Source: Massilia oculi (GTDB lineage Bacteria > Pseudomonadota > Gammaproteobacteria > Burkholderiales > Burkholderiaceae_D). Taken from it: 64,000 nt of DNA. Under the pieces are notes generated by a model. That model saw only the letters and a program-made list of their open reading frames with translations. It was not told the origin of the DNA and ran no database searches. How positions within the stretch are numbered: the first letter of the stretch is position 1; every line of letters starts with the position of its first letter. The stretch is taken from the NCBI RefSeq assembly GCF_003143515.1, contig NZ_CP029343.1, positions 992,001-1,056,000 on the forward strand, in the 5' to 3' direction. Below, one piece after another: positions 32,186-45,297 of the stretch. The translations under genes were made by a program, and so were the position numbers.

Positions 32186-34240
32186 TTACCCGATCAATAA
32201 CCAGTTATCCCGCAAACACCGCTCGAAATCATACGCCGGCAGCGGCGCCGCATACAGATACCCCTGCACCTCATCGCACCCCGCCTCGCGCAAAAACTCC
32301 AGCTGATCCAGCGTCTCCACCCCTTCCGCGATCACCCGCAAACACAGCTGCCGCGCCATGCTGACGATGGTGCCCGCGATCGCGCAATCGCTCGCATCCT
32401 TCGGTATCCCGGTCGTGAACGAGCGGTCGATCTTGAGGGTCTGGATCGGAAACCGCTTCAGGTACGACAAGCTCGAGTACCCGGTCCCGAAATCGTCCAG
32501 CGACAACGACACCCCCAGCGCCGTGATCCGGTCCATGATCGCCGTCACGCGCTCGAAGTCGTGCATCAGCGTGCTCTCGGTGATCTCCAGCTCCAGCCAC
32601 GACGGATCGAGCTGGTAGCGCCGCAAGGTATCGGCCACCCGCGAAGGTAACGACGGCGTAAACTCCCGCGCCGACACGTTCACCGCCAGCCGGAAAGGAG
32701 CAATCCCCGACCTCTGCCAGATCGCCGCCTGCGCGCAGGCCTGCTCCAGCACCCACTCGCCCACCTGCACGATCAGGCCCGTGGTCTCGGCCAGCGGAAT
32801 GAATTCCGATGGCGGCACGATGCCGCGCTGCGGATGCACCCAGCGCACCAGGGCTTCGGCGCCCACGATGCGTCCGCTGGCGATCTCGAACTTCGGCTGG
32901 TAATACAGGATCAGTTCACCGTTGCCCAGCGCATGGCGCAAGCCCGATTCGATGCGCATGCGCTCCTGCATGCCCTTGTTCATGTCCTGGCTGTAGAAGG
33001 CGACGCTGCGGTCCGGATTGGCGTCGGCGCGCTTGGCGCGCTCCATCGCGATGTCGGCGAGGCCGAGCAGGGTCTCGGCATCGTTGCCGTCCTGCGGATA
33101 CACGCTGATGCCGATGCTGGCGCCCACGCGCAGGTCGTGCCCGCCGATGAAGAACGGCGCGTCGAGCGAGGCCTGCAGCTTCTGCGCCACCGTGGTGGCC
33201 TCGAAGTGCTGGCGGATGTCCGACAGCCCCACCGCGAATTCGTCGCCCGACAGGCGCGCCACCACGTCTTCTTCGCGCAGGGCGTCCTTGAAGCGCTGCG
33301 CGACCTGGCGCAGCAGCTCGTCGCCGATGCGCCGGCCCAGTGTGTCGTTGATGCGCTTGAAGCGGTTCAGGTCCACGAACAGCACGCTGCCCGCCGTCTC
33401 GTTGCGCTGCGACACCGCCAGCGCCTGGTCGACCAGGCGCGCGAACAGCGTGCGGTTCGGTAGGCCCGTCAGCTCATCGTAATAGGCCAGGTGATGCAGC
33501 TGCTCCTCGGCCTGCTTGCGTTCGGTGATGTCGGTGAGATAGGCGATCAGGCCCGTCGGCCGCTCGGCCAGGTCGCGCAGCGGAGACAGCGACAGGCTGG
33601 CCCAGAACACCTCGCCCGATTTTTTCCGGCGCCGCACTTCCATCATGCGCCCGCCCTGCTCCGCGAAAAGGTCGGGCTGCATGTCGTCGCCGCCGTCCTC
33701 GTCGGCGTACAAGAACAGGATGTTGCGCCCGATCGCTTCCAGCGCGGTATAGCCGAACAGCTGCTCGGCGCCGCGGTTCCAGCTGGTGATGTAGCCCATC
33801 TGGTCCATCGTCAGCACCGACTCGTGGATCTGGTCGAGGATCTGGGACTGGTGCGCCAGCTGCGCTTCCATCTGCACATAGGCGTGGGTGGAACGCTGCG
33901 CCAGCGCGTGCATCTGCAGCAGGCTGGCCGTCAGCCCTGCCAGCGCCACCAGCTTGCGCTCGGTCTCGGGGCAATACCCTTCGCCGCGGCTCACCTCATA
34001 CCAGCCGAACTGCTCGATGCCGGCCGCCACCGGATGGCGCAGGATGCGCGCGCCCGGCGGGTTCGGATCGATCAAGCCGGCGCCCGGCACGAAGCGTCCC
34101 TCCGGGCTGCCCGTGAGCAGGGCCGCCAGGCGTCCCAGCTCCAGGCTCAGGACGTCGCCACGCAGGCGGAGGATGGCGTCGCAGACGGCGGTGGTGCCGC
34201 CGACGAAGTCGAAGGAATCCAGTTCGCGCAGGTCAGACAT
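32186..34240 (-). CDS. PAS-GGDEF-EAL c-di-GMP signalling protein
   Basis: A 684-residue cytoplasmic protein. Residues 1-120 are an unassigned, GAF-like region; a PAS domain follows (about 130-255, [25 protein letters not shown], ending [11 protein letters not shown]), then GGDEF with the variant SGDEF, and a full EAL domain ([49 protein letters not shown]). The EAL part looks competent to hydrolyse c-di-GMP; the cyclase loop variant may still be active or may be a GTP sensor. Its start overlaps the stop of the upstream HDOD gene by 8 bp, so the two are co-expressed. Confidence 0.88.
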   Translation of the reverse strand: MSDLRELDSFDFVGGTTAVCDAILRLRGDVLSLELGRLAALLTGSPEGRFVPGAGLIDPNPPGARILRHPVAAGIEQFGWYEVSRGEGYCPETERKLVALAGLTASLLQMHALAQRSTHAYVQMEAQLAHQSQILDQIHESVLTMDQMGYITSWNRGAEQLFGYTALEAIGRNILFLYADEDGGDDMQPDLFAEQGGRMMEVRRRKKSGEVFWASLSLSPLRDLAERPTGLIAYLTDITERKQAEEQLHHLAYYDELTGLPNRTLFARLVDQALAVSQRNETAGSVLFVDLNRFKRINDTLGRRIGDELLRQVAQRFKDALREEDVVARLSGDEFAVGLSDIRQHFEATTVAQKLQASLDAPFFIGGHDLRVGASIGISVYPQDGNDAETLLGLADIAMERAKRADANPDRSVAFYSQDMNKGMQERMRIESGLRHALGNGELILYYQPKFEIASGRIVGAEALVRWVHPQRGIVPPSEFIPLAETTGLIVQVGEWVLEQACAQAAIWQRSGIAPFRLAVNVSAREFTPSLPSRVADTLRRYQLDPSWLELEITESTLMHDFERVTAIMDRITALGVSLSLDDFGTGYSSLSYLKRFPIQTLKIDRSFTTGIPKDASDCAIAGTIVSMARQLCLRVIAEGVETLDQLEFLREAGCDEVQGYLYAAPLPAYDFERCLRDNWLLIG

Positions 34241-35408
34241 TCCGGCCCACCTGGATCGCCCAATGATAGGCGTGCAGCAGGCTGGTCCACCAGGCGGCGG
34301 GGCTCACGCCCGCCTCTTCCAGCATCGGCTGGTCCGGATGCGTCTCGGTCAGCCGCAGCCAGGCGCCGAGCGCGCCGCACCGTTCGACCAGGGCGCCGGC
34401 GACGTCGTCCGGCAGGTACAGGTCGGCCGCGATCGCCGCCATCGGCATGTGCAGCAGGCGGTCGAGCAGCGAGAACACGCCCGTCATGAAGGCCAGGTCT
34501 TGCGCGTCGCGGTCGCCGCCCGCCTCCCGGCTCAAGGCTTCCAGCTGCGCGGCGCGGCGCGCCGCCAGCGGCAGCAGCAGGTTCGGCAAGCCGTCCGGCT
34601 GCTGGCGCGCGTACAGCAGCAGCTGCAGCCAGCGCTGCAGCTGGCGCCGGCCGAGCACCGTGATCGCATGCGAGAAGCTCGTGATCTGGGTGTTCACCGC
34701 GAACGCCGCCGAGTTCACCAGCTTGAGCAGGTGGTAGGCCAGCGCCGGATCCTGCTTGATCTGGTCTTCCAGCTCACGCGATTCGGCGTCGCGCGCCAAC
34801 AGGCCCAGCAGAGTCAGGATGCGGCGGCGCGAGCTGCCGTCGTCGTCCTTCGATGGCGCCGCGTCGGGGTCATGGGGATAGTCGCCGCTGAACCAGTCGA
34901 AACCCGCGTTCTCGCATTCGGAAAAGCGGCGCGCGCCGTCGACGCCGTACGCCAGGTGCGGTCCAAACAGCGAGACCAGGCGGCCCGGCAGCAGCGCGGC
35001 ATCACCATGCGCGCGGCAATCGCGCGCCGCCGAGCGCAGGGCCGCTGGCGCCTGCGCACCCTCGGGGACGTCGCCGTCGAGCCAGACGCGATAGCCGTAG
35101 GCATGCAGCTCGGCCAGCTGGCGCGCAGCGCTGTCGGATGCCAGCGCCCCGGCCTTGATCACCAGGCCGACGCGGTTGGCCGGCAGCAGCGCCAGCACCG
35201 GCGCCGTCAGCGCCTCCGGGCCATCCAGGTGCAGCAGGCAGTCGAGCGGAGCGATCGCGGTGAGCAGGTCGGCGCCGGCGAACACCGCTTGCAGGCGTTG
35301 CGCCAGGTCGGCGCCGGGCGCCAGCCTGATGCTTAACGCCACCCATTCGTTCTGCGCATTGGCGACCGGGTCGATTGCTACCAGCGGAAAATGTCCCTGC
35401 TCGGCCAT
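34233..35408 (-). CDS. HDOD-domain signalling protein with degenerate EAL-like N-terminus
   Basis: A 391-residue protein. The N-terminal half has an EAL-like layout ([24 protein letters not shown]) without the catalytic EAL or DDFGTG motifs. The C-terminal half is an HDOD domain ([66 protein letters not shown]). This matches the YuxH type of EAL-HDOD protein, which is thought to act as a non-catalytic regulator, for example of motility or c-di-GMP circuits. It overlaps the downstream GGDEF-EAL gene by 8 bp. Confidence 0.82.
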   Translation of the reverse strand: MAEQGHFPLVAIDPVANAQNEWVALSIRLAPGADLAQRLQAVFAGADLLTAIAPLDCLLHLDGPEALTAPVLALLPANRVGLVIKAGALASDSAARQLAELHAYGYRVWLDGDVPEGAQAPAALRSAARDCRAHGDAALLPGRLVSLFGPHLAYGVDGARRFSECENAGFDWFSGDYPHDPDAAPSKDDDGSSRRRILTLLGLLARDAESRELEDQIKQDPALAYHLLKLVNSAAFAVNTQITSFSHAITVLGRRQLQRWLQLLLYARQQPDGLPNLLLPLAARRAAQLEALSREAGGDRDAQDLAFMTGVFSLLDRLLHMPMAAIAADLYLPDDVAGALVERCGALGAWLRLTETHPDQPMLEEAGVSPAAWWTSLLHAYHWAIQVGRNV

Positions 35409-35500
35409 ATGATGTTTCTCAATATTATTCAGGCAATCTTATGGCAGCGAATACTATAAAGCAACCGCAATGTTTCTCAGTGGATATTGAGAGTTCACTC

Positions 35501-36157
35501 TCAGTTACTACCGGCGCGCTGGACCGCGAAACGGATCAATTCGGCCTGCCCTTCGATGCCGAGCTTGCGCTTGATGTTCAGGCGGTGGGTTTCGACGGTG
35601 CGCACCGATAAGTCGAGGTCGCGCGCGATCTGCTTGTTCGACTGCCCGGCCGCGATATGCTTGAGCACTTCCTGCTCGCGCGCCGTCAGCTGGTCGCTCG
35701 GCGTGGCCGGATTGGCCAGCTGGCGCGCCAGCGCGGCGCTGTAGTAGATGCCGCCGCCCATCACGGTTTCGATGGCAAGCACGATGTCCTTGCCCGGCGC
35801 GTCCTTCAGCACATAGCCGCGGGCGCCGGCCGCCATGGCCTGGCTCACGTATTCGGGCTTGTCGTGCATCGACAACATCAGCACCGCGATGCCGGGATAG
35901 CGCGCGGTGAGCTGGTAGGTGGCCTCGATGCCGCTCCCGCCGCGCATGTTCACGTCCATCAGCACCAGGTCGGGGTGGAACTCCCCGGCACGCGCCAGGG
36001 CTTCCTCGCCCGAGCCGGCTTCGGCCACCACGGTCAGGTGGGGCGCCGACTCGAGCCGCGCGCGCAGGCCGTCGCGCACCAGCGGATGGTCGTCGACCAG
36101 CAGGATTTTTACCTCATTCACTTCATCATTCACTTCACCACTCACATCACCAATCAC
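35501..36157 (-). CDS. NarL/FixJ-type response regulator
   Basis: A 218-residue protein from GTG 36157, which has AAGGAG 7 bases before it, inside the end of the histidine kinase gene. Receiver domain with the DDH acidic pair, phospho-acceptor Asp68 (LVLMDVN) and Lys in YVLKDAPG; LuxR-type helix-turn-helix at the C-terminus (LTAREQEVLKHIAAGQSNKQIARDLDLSVRTVETHRLNIKRKL). It is the partner of the kinase that overlaps it by 11 bp. Targets unknown. The first 15 residues before the receiver come from a short repetitive stretch (GTGAATGATGAA/GTGAATGAG), so the true start might be further in. Confidence 0.9.
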   Translation of the reverse strand: MIGDVSGEVNDEVNEVKILLVDDHPLVRDGLRARLESAPHLTVVAEAGSGEEALARAGEFHPDLVLMDVNMRGGSGIEATYQLTARYPGIAVLMLSMHDKPEYVSQAMAAGARGYVLKDAPGKDIVLAIETVMGGGIYYSAALARQLANPATPSDQLTAREQEVLKHIAAGQSNKQIARDLDLSVRTVETHRLNIKRKLGIEGQAELIRFAVQRAGSN

Positions 36158-37520
36158 TGCCTTGCTCCTTCAAATCGATGCTGGCCACCACCCGGGTGCC
36201 CGTGGGCGACGACACGATCGAGAACCGTCCGCCGATCGCCTCCATGCGCTCCATCATATTCCTTAGCCCGATGCCGCGCTTGGGATGCACGGCCACGCCG
36301 TCCGTATCGAAGCCCACGCCGTCGTCGGCGATGCTCAGGCTCACCAGGTCGCCGACGCGTTCCAGCACCATCTCGATGTGGCGCGCCTGGGCGTGGCGCT
36401 CGACGTTGGTCAGCGCCTCCTGCGCGATGCGAAACAGCATCGTGCCCACGATCTCGGGCAGCGCGTCCACCGCGCCGGCCGCGCGGAAGCGCACCGGCGC
36501 GCCCGCGTGCTCGCCGAATTCGCTGGCCAGGTGGTCCAGCGCCGGCGCCAGGCCCATATCGTCCAGCAGGGTCGGACGCAGGTCGTGCGAGATGCGGCGC
36601 ACCTCGCCCAGCAGCGTCTTGACCTGCTCGACGGTACGCTCCAGCCCTGCACGGCCCTGTTCGCGCCGCGCCGCATCGCCGTCGATGCGGATGATGCCCG
36701 CCTCCAGCTGCAGCTTGACCGAGACCAGCGCCTGGCTGATCCCGTCGTGCAGGTCGCGCGACAGGCGCGCGCGTTCTTCTTCCTGCGATTCCACCACGCG
36801 CTGGGCCAGCGCCTTCAGCTTGGCGTCGGCCACCCTGCCTTCGCTGATGTTCAGCGCCAGGCCGCCGCCGGCCACGCCCACCGCCGCCACCGTGGCCAGC
36901 ACCGCCATCCACAGCAGGGTCTCTTCGATATTGCGCGACTGCTGGGCGTCGACCAGCGCCAGCGCCGATTCGACGTCGTCGAGGTAGATGCCGGTGCCCA
37001 TCACCCAGTTCCAGTGCGCGATCGGCACCACGTAGCCCAGCTTGGGCGCCGGCCGGTTGCTCGAGGGCTTGGCCCAGGTATAGCGCAAGAAGCCGCCGCC
37101 CCCGCTGGCCAGCGCGATCAGGCGCTGGATGGTGGGCGCGCCGGTCGAGTCGCGCCACTCCCACATATCGGTACCGACCAGCTCCGGCTGGCGCGGGTGC
37201 ATCAGGTTGTTGCCCCGGGTGTCGTAGACGAAGAAGTAGCCATCTTCGCCGTAGCTCAGGCTCGACAGGATGCGGATCGCTTCGCGCTGGGTGGCCGGGC
37301 CGCTGTCCCCGGTGCGCGTCAGGTGGGCGATCGAGCGCGTGGCCAGCTCGACGTAGTGGCGCAGCTCGGCCTCCTTGCTCGCCAGGTAGGCGCGCTGGAT
37401 CGTTGCGCGCTGCTCGGCCGCCAGGGTCACCCCCTGCTGGCGCACGAAGAGCGCGATCGCGCACAGCGCCACCACCAGTGGCACGACGGCCAGCACGATC
37501 ACTTTTTGCCTCAGCCGCAT
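36147..37520 (-). CDS. sensor histidine kinase with Cache domain (HisKA_3 family)
   Basis: About 457 residues from ATG 37520, which has GAGAAA upstream; ATG 37535 is an alternative. A membrane helix near the N-terminus, a periplasmic single Cache domain (about 35-190, SYGEDGYFFVYDTRGNNLMHP, GTDMWEWRDSTG, WVMGTGIYLDDV), a second helix (about 202-225), then HisKA_3 with the phospho-accepting His in RLSRDLHDGISQ (about 258) and an HATPase domain (EALTNVERHAQA, IADDGVGFD, GIGLRNMMERME). The Cache pattern is like that of sensors for small organic acids. With the overlapping NarL-type regulator it forms a two-component system, and cstA is divergent upstream. Confidence 0.9.
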   Translation of the reverse strand: MRLRQKVIVLAVVPLVVALCAIALFVRQQGVTLAAEQRATIQRAYLASKEAELRHYVELATRSIAHLTRTGDSGPATQREAIRILSSLSYGEDGYFFVYDTRGNNLMHPRQPELVGTDMWEWRDSTGAPTIQRLIALASGGGGFLRYTWAKPSSNRPAPKLGYVVPIAHWNWVMGTGIYLDDVESALALVDAQQSRNIEETLLWMAVLATVAAVGVAGGGLALNISEGRVADAKLKALAQRVVESQEEERARLSRDLHDGISQALVSVKLQLEAGIIRIDGDAARREQGRAGLERTVEQVKTLLGEVRRISHDLRPTLLDDMGLAPALDHLASEFGEHAGAPVRFRAAGAVDALPEIVGTMLFRIAQEALTNVERHAQARHIEMVLERVGDLVSLSIADDGVGFDTDGVAVHPKRGIGLRNMMERMEAIGGRFSIVSSPTGTRVVASIDLKEQGSDW

Positions 37521-37722
37521 AGGTTTTTCTCGCATGGGTCGATTCGAAGGCCTGCATTCTACGTCCGATGGCGGAGACCGATCTACGTAGGATTACGTAG
37601 AGACTGCGTAATCATGCGCTTGCGGTACTGACAATAGTGCAAGATACTCAACGGCATGCTGTCAATAATGGCGTCGGCACGTACTGGCGCAAAAGCATCA
37701 ATCCACTTCGGAGGAGTCACCC

Positions 37723-39789
37723 ATGAAACGTCTCTCGAGCATGCTCGGATGGATCGCCTTGTCCATCCTGGGCGCGTTCTCGCTCGGCTACATCGCGCTC
37801 AAGCGCGGTGAAACCATCAACGCCATCTGGATCGTCGCCGCCGCCGGCTGCGTCTACCTGATCGCCTACCGCTTCTATTCGCTGTTCATCGCCACCAGGG
37901 TGATGGGGCTCGACCCCACGCGCCAGACCCCGGCCTACAAGTTCAACGATGGCCTCGACTACGTCCCCACCAACAAGAACGTCCTGTTCGGCCACCACTT
38001 CGCCGCGATCGCCGGCGCCGGTCCGCTGGTCGGCCCGGTGCTGGCCGCGCAGATGGGCTACCTGCCCGGCATGATGTGGATCCTGGCCGGCGTCGTGTTC
38101 GCCGGCGCGGTGCAGGATTTCATGGTGCTGTTCATGTCGACCCGCCGCGACGGCCGCTCGCTCGGTGACCTGATCAAGTCCGAGATGGGCGAGATCCCCG
38201 GCCTGATCGCGCTGCTCGGCACCTTCATGATCATGGTGATCATTCTCGCCGTGCTGGCGCTGATCGTCGTGAAGGCGCTCACCGGTTCGCCATGGGGCAC
38301 CTTCACCGTGATGGCGACCGTCCCGATCGCGCTGTTCATGGGGGTCTATTCGCGCTACGTGCGCGTCGGGCGCATCGGCGAGATCTCGCTGATCGGCTTC
38401 GTCCTGCTCATGCTCGCCATCGTCGGCGGCCAGTGGGTGCACGATTCGCCGACCTGGGGCCCGATGTTCACCTTCACCGGCACCGAACTGACCTGGATGC
38501 TGATCGGGTATGGCTTCGTCGCGGCAGTGATCCCCGTGTGGCTGCTGCTGGCGCCGCGCGACTACCTGTCCACCTTCCTCAAGATCGGCACCATCCTCGC
38601 GCTGGCGATCGGCATCATCGTGGTCGCCCCGGACCTGAAAATGCCGTCCATGACCAAGTTCATCGACGGCACTGGTCCGGTATGGTCCGGCAATATCTTC
38701 CCCTTCCTGTTCATTACCATCGCCTGCGGCGCCGTGTCGGGCTTCCACGCGCTGATCTCGTCGGGCACCACGCCCAAGATGCTGGAAAACGAAACCCAGG
38801 CCCGCTTCATCGGCTATGGCGGCATGCTGATGGAGTCCTTCGTCGCCATCATGGCGCTGATCGCCGCGTCGACCATCGACCCGGGCATCTACTTCGCCAT
38901 GAACAGCCCGGCCGCGCTGCTCGGCACCACCGCGCAGTCGGCGGCGCAGGCGGTCTCGCAGATGGGCTTCGTGATCACGCCGGAAGCGCTGGAGCAGATG
39001 GCGCGTAACGTTGGCGAGCACACCATCATCTCGCGCGCCGGCGGCGCACCGACGCTGGCGGTCGGCATGGCCGAGATCCTGTCGAACCTGGTCGGTGGCC
39101 CGGCCATGATGGCTTTCTGGTACCACTTCGCGATCCTGTTCGAGGCGCTGTTCATCCTGACCGCGGTCGATGCCGGCACCCGCGCCGGCCGCTTCATGCT
39201 GCAAGACCTGCTGGGCGCCTTCGCTCCATCGCTCAAGCGCACCGATTCCCTGCCGGCCAACCTGCTCGCCACCGGCCTGTGCGTCGCGGCCTGGGGCTAC
39301 TTCCTGTACCAGGGCGTGGTCGATCCGCTGGGCGGCATCAATACCCTGTGGCCGCTGTTCGGCATCGCCAACCAGATGCTGGCCGGTATCGCGCTGATGC
39401 TGGGCACCTGCGTGCTGTTCAAGATGAAACGCGCCAAGTATGCGTGGGTGACCATCATGCCGACCCTGTGGCTGCTGGCCTGCACGCTCACCGCCGGCTG
39501 GCAGAAGATCTTCCACAGCGATCCGCGCATCGGCTTCGTGGCGCACGCCAACAAGTACCAGGCGGCGCACGACGCGGGCGAGATCCTGGCGCCGGCCAAG
39601 TCGATCATCGACATGGAGCGCATCATCTTCAACGACTACGTCAACGCCAGCCTGGCAGGCTTCTTCATCTTCGTGGTGCTGGCGGTGCTGTTCTACGGCG
39701 TGCGCACGGTGATGGAGGCGCGGCGCGCCAATGCGCCGACCGCCAAGGAGTCGCCGTACGTCGCCATGCCTGTCGCGCAGGTGCAGTGA
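37723..39789 (+). CDS. cstA: carbon starvation protein CstA (pyruvate/peptide transporter)
   Basis: A 688-residue membrane protein with GGAGGAG before the ATG. About 16-18 hydrophobic segments; family motifs QTPAYKFNDGLDYVPTNK, FGHHFAAIAGAGPLVGPVLAAQMGYLPG and GFHALISSGTTPKM are present. CstA/BtsT proteins take up pyruvate, and peptides in some species, during carbon limitation. Its small partner gene follows directly (TGATG). The divergent kinase/regulator pair upstream may control it, as CstA/BtsT genes are commonly under sensor-kinase control. Confidence 0.93.
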   Translation: MKRLSSMLGWIALSILGAFSLGYIALKRGETINAIWIVAAAGCVYLIAYRFYSLFIATRVMGLDPTRQTPAYKFNDGLDYVPTNKNVLFGHHFAAIAGAGPLVGPVLAAQMGYLPGMMWILAGVVFAGAVQDFMVLFMSTRRDGRSLGDLIKSEMGEIPGLIALLGTFMIMVIILAVLALIVVKALTGSPWGTFTVMATVPIALFMGVYSRYVRVGRIGEISLIGFVLLMLAIVGGQWVHDSPTWGPMFTFTGTELTWMLIGYGFVAAVIPVWLLLAPRDYLSTFLKIGTILALAIGIIVVAPDLKMPSMTKFIDGTGPVWSGNIFPFLFITIACGAVSGFHALISSGTTPKMLENETQARFIGYGGMLMESFVAIMALIAASTIDPGIYFAMNSPAALLGTTAQSAAQAVSQMGFVITPEALEQMARNVGEHTIISRAGGAPTLAVGMAEILSNLVGGPAMMAFWYHFAILFEALFILTAVDAGTRAGRFMLQDLLGAFAPSLKRTDSLPANLLATGLCVAAWGYFLYQGVVDPLGGINTLWPLFGIANQMLAGIALMLGTCVLFKMKRAKYAWVTIMPTLWLLACTLTAGWQKIFHSDPRIGFVAHANKYQAAHDAGEILAPAKSIIDMERIIFNDYVNASLAGFFIFVVLAVLFYGVRTVMEARRANAPTAKESPYVAMPVAQVQ

Positions 39790-39983
39790 TGTTCGGCACC
39801 CTGAAACAGGCCGGCAACTACCTCGGGCAGAGCCTGCGGCTGATGGTCGGCCTGCCCGAGTACGACACCTACCTGGCGCATATGGAGCGTACCCATCCGG
39901 ACCAGCCTCCGATGACGTACGAGGAATTCTTCCGCGAGCGCCAGGAAGCGCGATATGGGGGAAGCCGGGCGTCGTGCTGCTGA
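39789..39983 (+). CDS. YbdD/YjiX-family small protein
   Basis: A 64-residue protein whose ATG overlaps the cstA stop by one base (TGATG). MFGTLKQAGNYLGQSLRLMVGLPEYDTYLAHMERTHPDQPPMTYEEFFRERQEARYGG matches the family that always accompanies CstA/BtsT, for which a role in the transporter's activity has been proposed. It ends with RASCC. A strong terminator follows 24 bp later. Confidence 0.88.
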   Translation: MFGTLKQAGNYLGQSLRLMVGLPEYDTYLAHMERTHPDQPPMTYEEFFRERQEARYGGSRASCC

Positions 39984-40006
39984 CGGGCAGCACGAACTGA
40001 TCCGAC

Positions 40007-40034
40007 AAGGGGCGCCGCGGGCGCCCCTTTATTT
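40007..40034 (+). terminator. rho-independent terminator after the cstA operon
   Basis: AAGGGGCGC (40007-40015) pairs with GCGCCCCTT (40021-40029), loop CGCGG, followed by TATTT. Confidence 0.8.
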
Positions 40035-40204
40035 GCGCCCGTCGATGCTAATTGCGACATGGAATTGTTCCCTTTGCCACATTTGCGGATTCGCAAAGCT
40101 GTCACCTCCCTAGTGCGTATATTTTTTTCCTGCGGGTTCTTGCCCGCTAGGAGGATCTGCGTCGTTGCCGGATCCGCTGCGCTGTGCCGTTTGCGGGAAC
40201 CGCG

Positions 40205-43120
<2,916 letters not shown>

Positions 43121-43121
43121 C

Positions 43122-45296
43122 ATGCCAGCCTTTGCCTCCACCCAGCGCGGGACGGTGCTCGTCGCCGACGACGATCCCGTCATGCGCCTCCTGATGCTCG
43201 AGATGCTGACCCAGGTCGGGATGGACGGCATCGAGGCCGGCGACGGCCTGGAAGCGGTCGAACTTGCGCGCGAGCGCGTGCCGGACCTGATCCTGATGGA
43301 CGTCGACATGCCGCGCATGGACGGCTTCACGGCCTGCCGCACGATCCGCGCCGCGGAGAAGGACGGCGCCTGCGTCCCGATCGTCATGGTCACCGGCAGC
43401 GACGACGTCGAGGCCGTGACCCAGGCCTACGAGGTCGGCGCCACCGACTTCGTCTCCAAGCCGATCAACTGGCCGATCCTCGGCCACCGCGTGCTGTACG
43501 TGCTGCGCGCCAGCGACGCCATCGCCCGCCTGCGCATCGCCGACGCCCAGAACCGCGCCGTGCTCGAAGCCATCCCCGACACCTTCTTTCGCCTGAACGG
43601 AGACGGCTTCTATCTCGACTACGAGGCCGGTCAGACGCGTCTGCCGCAGGAGCGGCCCGGCTATTCCGGCCCGGGACGGCCGGCCAGCACGCCCCCGGCC
43701 AGCGCGCGCTTCATCGGCAAGCACCTGTCCGACACGCTGCCGCCCGAGATCGCGGCGCGCATGCTGGAGCAGCTGAGGACCGTGCTCGCCACCCAGCAGG
43801 TGCGCTCGGTCGAGTACGAACTGATCGAATGCGGCGAGGTGCTGCACTTCGAGGCGCGCCTGGTGGCCACCAGCCCGTCCGAGGTGCTGGGCCTGGTGCG
43901 CGACATCAGCGAACGCAAGCGCGCCGAGGAACAGATCCGGCGCCTGGCCTATTGCGACGGCCTGACCGGCATCCCCAACCGGCAAGCCTTTCTCGAGACC
44001 CTGGAACGCGAGCTGCAGCGCGCCAAGATGGGCAACAAGAAGTTCGCGGTGCTGTTCATGGACCTCGATGCCTTCAAGCGCATCAACGACACGCTGGGCC
44101 ACAACGCCGGCGACCAGCTGCTCAAGATGGTCTCGGAGCGGCTGCGCGAGACCACCCGTCCCAGCGACCTGGTCTCGCGCGGGGAAGGCGTCGAGCACGA
44201 CGCCCGCGATGCCGCCAGCCTGGCGCGCCTGGGCGGCGATGAATTCACCATCCTGATTCCCGACCTGGAGCGGGTCGAGCACGCGCTGAACGTCGCCACC
44301 CGCGTCAAGGAAGCGATGCGGCGGCCCTTTCTGATCGAAGGCAACGAGATCTTCGTCACCGCCAGTATCGGCATCTCGCTGTTCCCAGAGGATGGCGACG
44401 ATTGTGGGTCACTGCTCAAGTTCGCCGACACCGCGATGTATCATGCCAAGAACTGCGGCAAGAACAACGCCAAGCTGTACAGCTCTTCGCTGACGATGCA
44501 GATCATGAGCCATGTGAAGCTCGAGGTCGGCCTGCGCCGCGCGCTGCAGAACGACGAGCTGTACCTGGTCTACCAGCCGCAGCGGGACGTAGCAACGTCC
44601 GAGATCGTGGGGGTCGAGGCCCTGGTGCGCTGGCGCCATCCCGAGCGCGGCCTGGTGCCGCCGACCGAATTCATCCCGCTTGCCGAGGAGACCGGCCTGA
44701 TCGTCCCGATCGGCGAATGGGTGCTGCGCACCGCCTGCCGCCAGGCGAGCGCCTGGCAGCGCCTGACGCGGCGCCTGCTGCGCATCGCGGTCAACCTGTC
44801 GGCCAAGCAGTTCAAGGACGAGAACCTGTCGCAGATCGTGCTGTCGGCCCTGAACGAGACCGGGCTGGAGCCGCGCCTGCTGGAACTGGAGCTGACCGAA
44901 GGCACCCTGATGGACGATGCGCGCGCCACGCTGGTCACGCTCGAGCAGCTGCGCGGCATCGGCGTGCACCTGTCGATCGACGACTTCGGCACCGGCTATT
45001 CGTCGATGAACTACCTGAAGCGCTTCGACGTGCGGGCCCTCAAGATCGACCGCAGCTTCATCGCCGGCCTGCCCCAGGATTCGGAAAACGCGGCCATCAC
45101 GCGCGCCATCATCGCCATGGCCCACGGCCTCAAGATGGTGGTGGTGGCCGAGGGCGTCGAGACCGGCGAACAGCTGCTGCTGCTCGAGCAGTATGGCTGC
45201 GACATGGTGCAGGGCTACTACCTCGGCCACCCTTCCAGCGCCGAGAAGATCACCGAGATGCTGCAGCATGCGCAGCAGGCCCTGTCGGCCAAGTAG
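43122..45296 (+). CDS. response regulator with PAS-like, GGDEF and EAL domains
   Basis: A 724-residue protein. ATG 43122 is 1 base after the stop of the hybrid kinase gene; AAGGA lies inside that gene's end. An intact N-terminal receiver ([22 protein letters not shown]), a PAS-like linker ending [13 protein letters not shown], a GGDEF domain with the canonical GGDEF loop but a 13-residue insertion before it ([14 protein letters not shown]), and a complete EAL domain ([49 protein letters not shown]). It can in principle both make and break c-di-GMP under control of the upstream kinase. Confidence 0.9.
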   Translation: MPAFASTQRGTVLVADDDPVMRLLMLEMLTQVGMDGIEAGDGLEAVELARERVPDLILMDVDMPRMDGFTACRTIRAAEKDGACVPIVMVTGSDDVEAVTQAYEVGATDFVSKPINWPILGHRVLYVLRASDAIARLRIADAQNRAVLEAIPDTFFRLNGDGFYLDYEAGQTRLPQERPGYSGPGRPASTPPASARFIGKHLSDTLPPEIAARMLEQLRTVLATQQVRSVEYELIECGEVLHFEARLVATSPSEVLGLVRDISERKRAEEQIRRLAYCDGLTGIPNRQAFLETLERELQRAKMGNKKFAVLFMDLDAFKRINDTLGHNAGDQLLKMVSERLRETTRPSDLVSRGEGVEHDARDAASLARLGGDEFTILIPDLERVEHALNVATRVKEAMRRPFLIEGNEIFVTASIGISLFPEDGDDCGSLLKFADTAMYHAKNCGKNNAKLYSSSLTMQIMSHVKLEVGLRRALQNDELYLVYQPQRDVATSEIVGVEALVRWRHPERGLVPPTEFIPLAEETGLIVPIGEWVLRTACRQASAWQRLTRRLLRIAVNLSAKQFKDENLSQIVLSALNETGLEPRLLELELTEGTLMDDARATLVTLEQLRGIGVHLSIDDFGTGYSSMNYLKRFDVRALKIDRSFIAGLPQDSENAAITRAIIAMAHGLKMVVVAEGVETGEQLLLLEQYGCDMVQGYYLGHPSSAEKITEMLQHAQQALSAK

Positions 45297-45297
45297 A

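Noticed and set aside
37717..40008. 763-codon open frame on the minus strand
   Set aside because: Antisense to cstA; no domain likeness and extreme Asp/His/Arg content.
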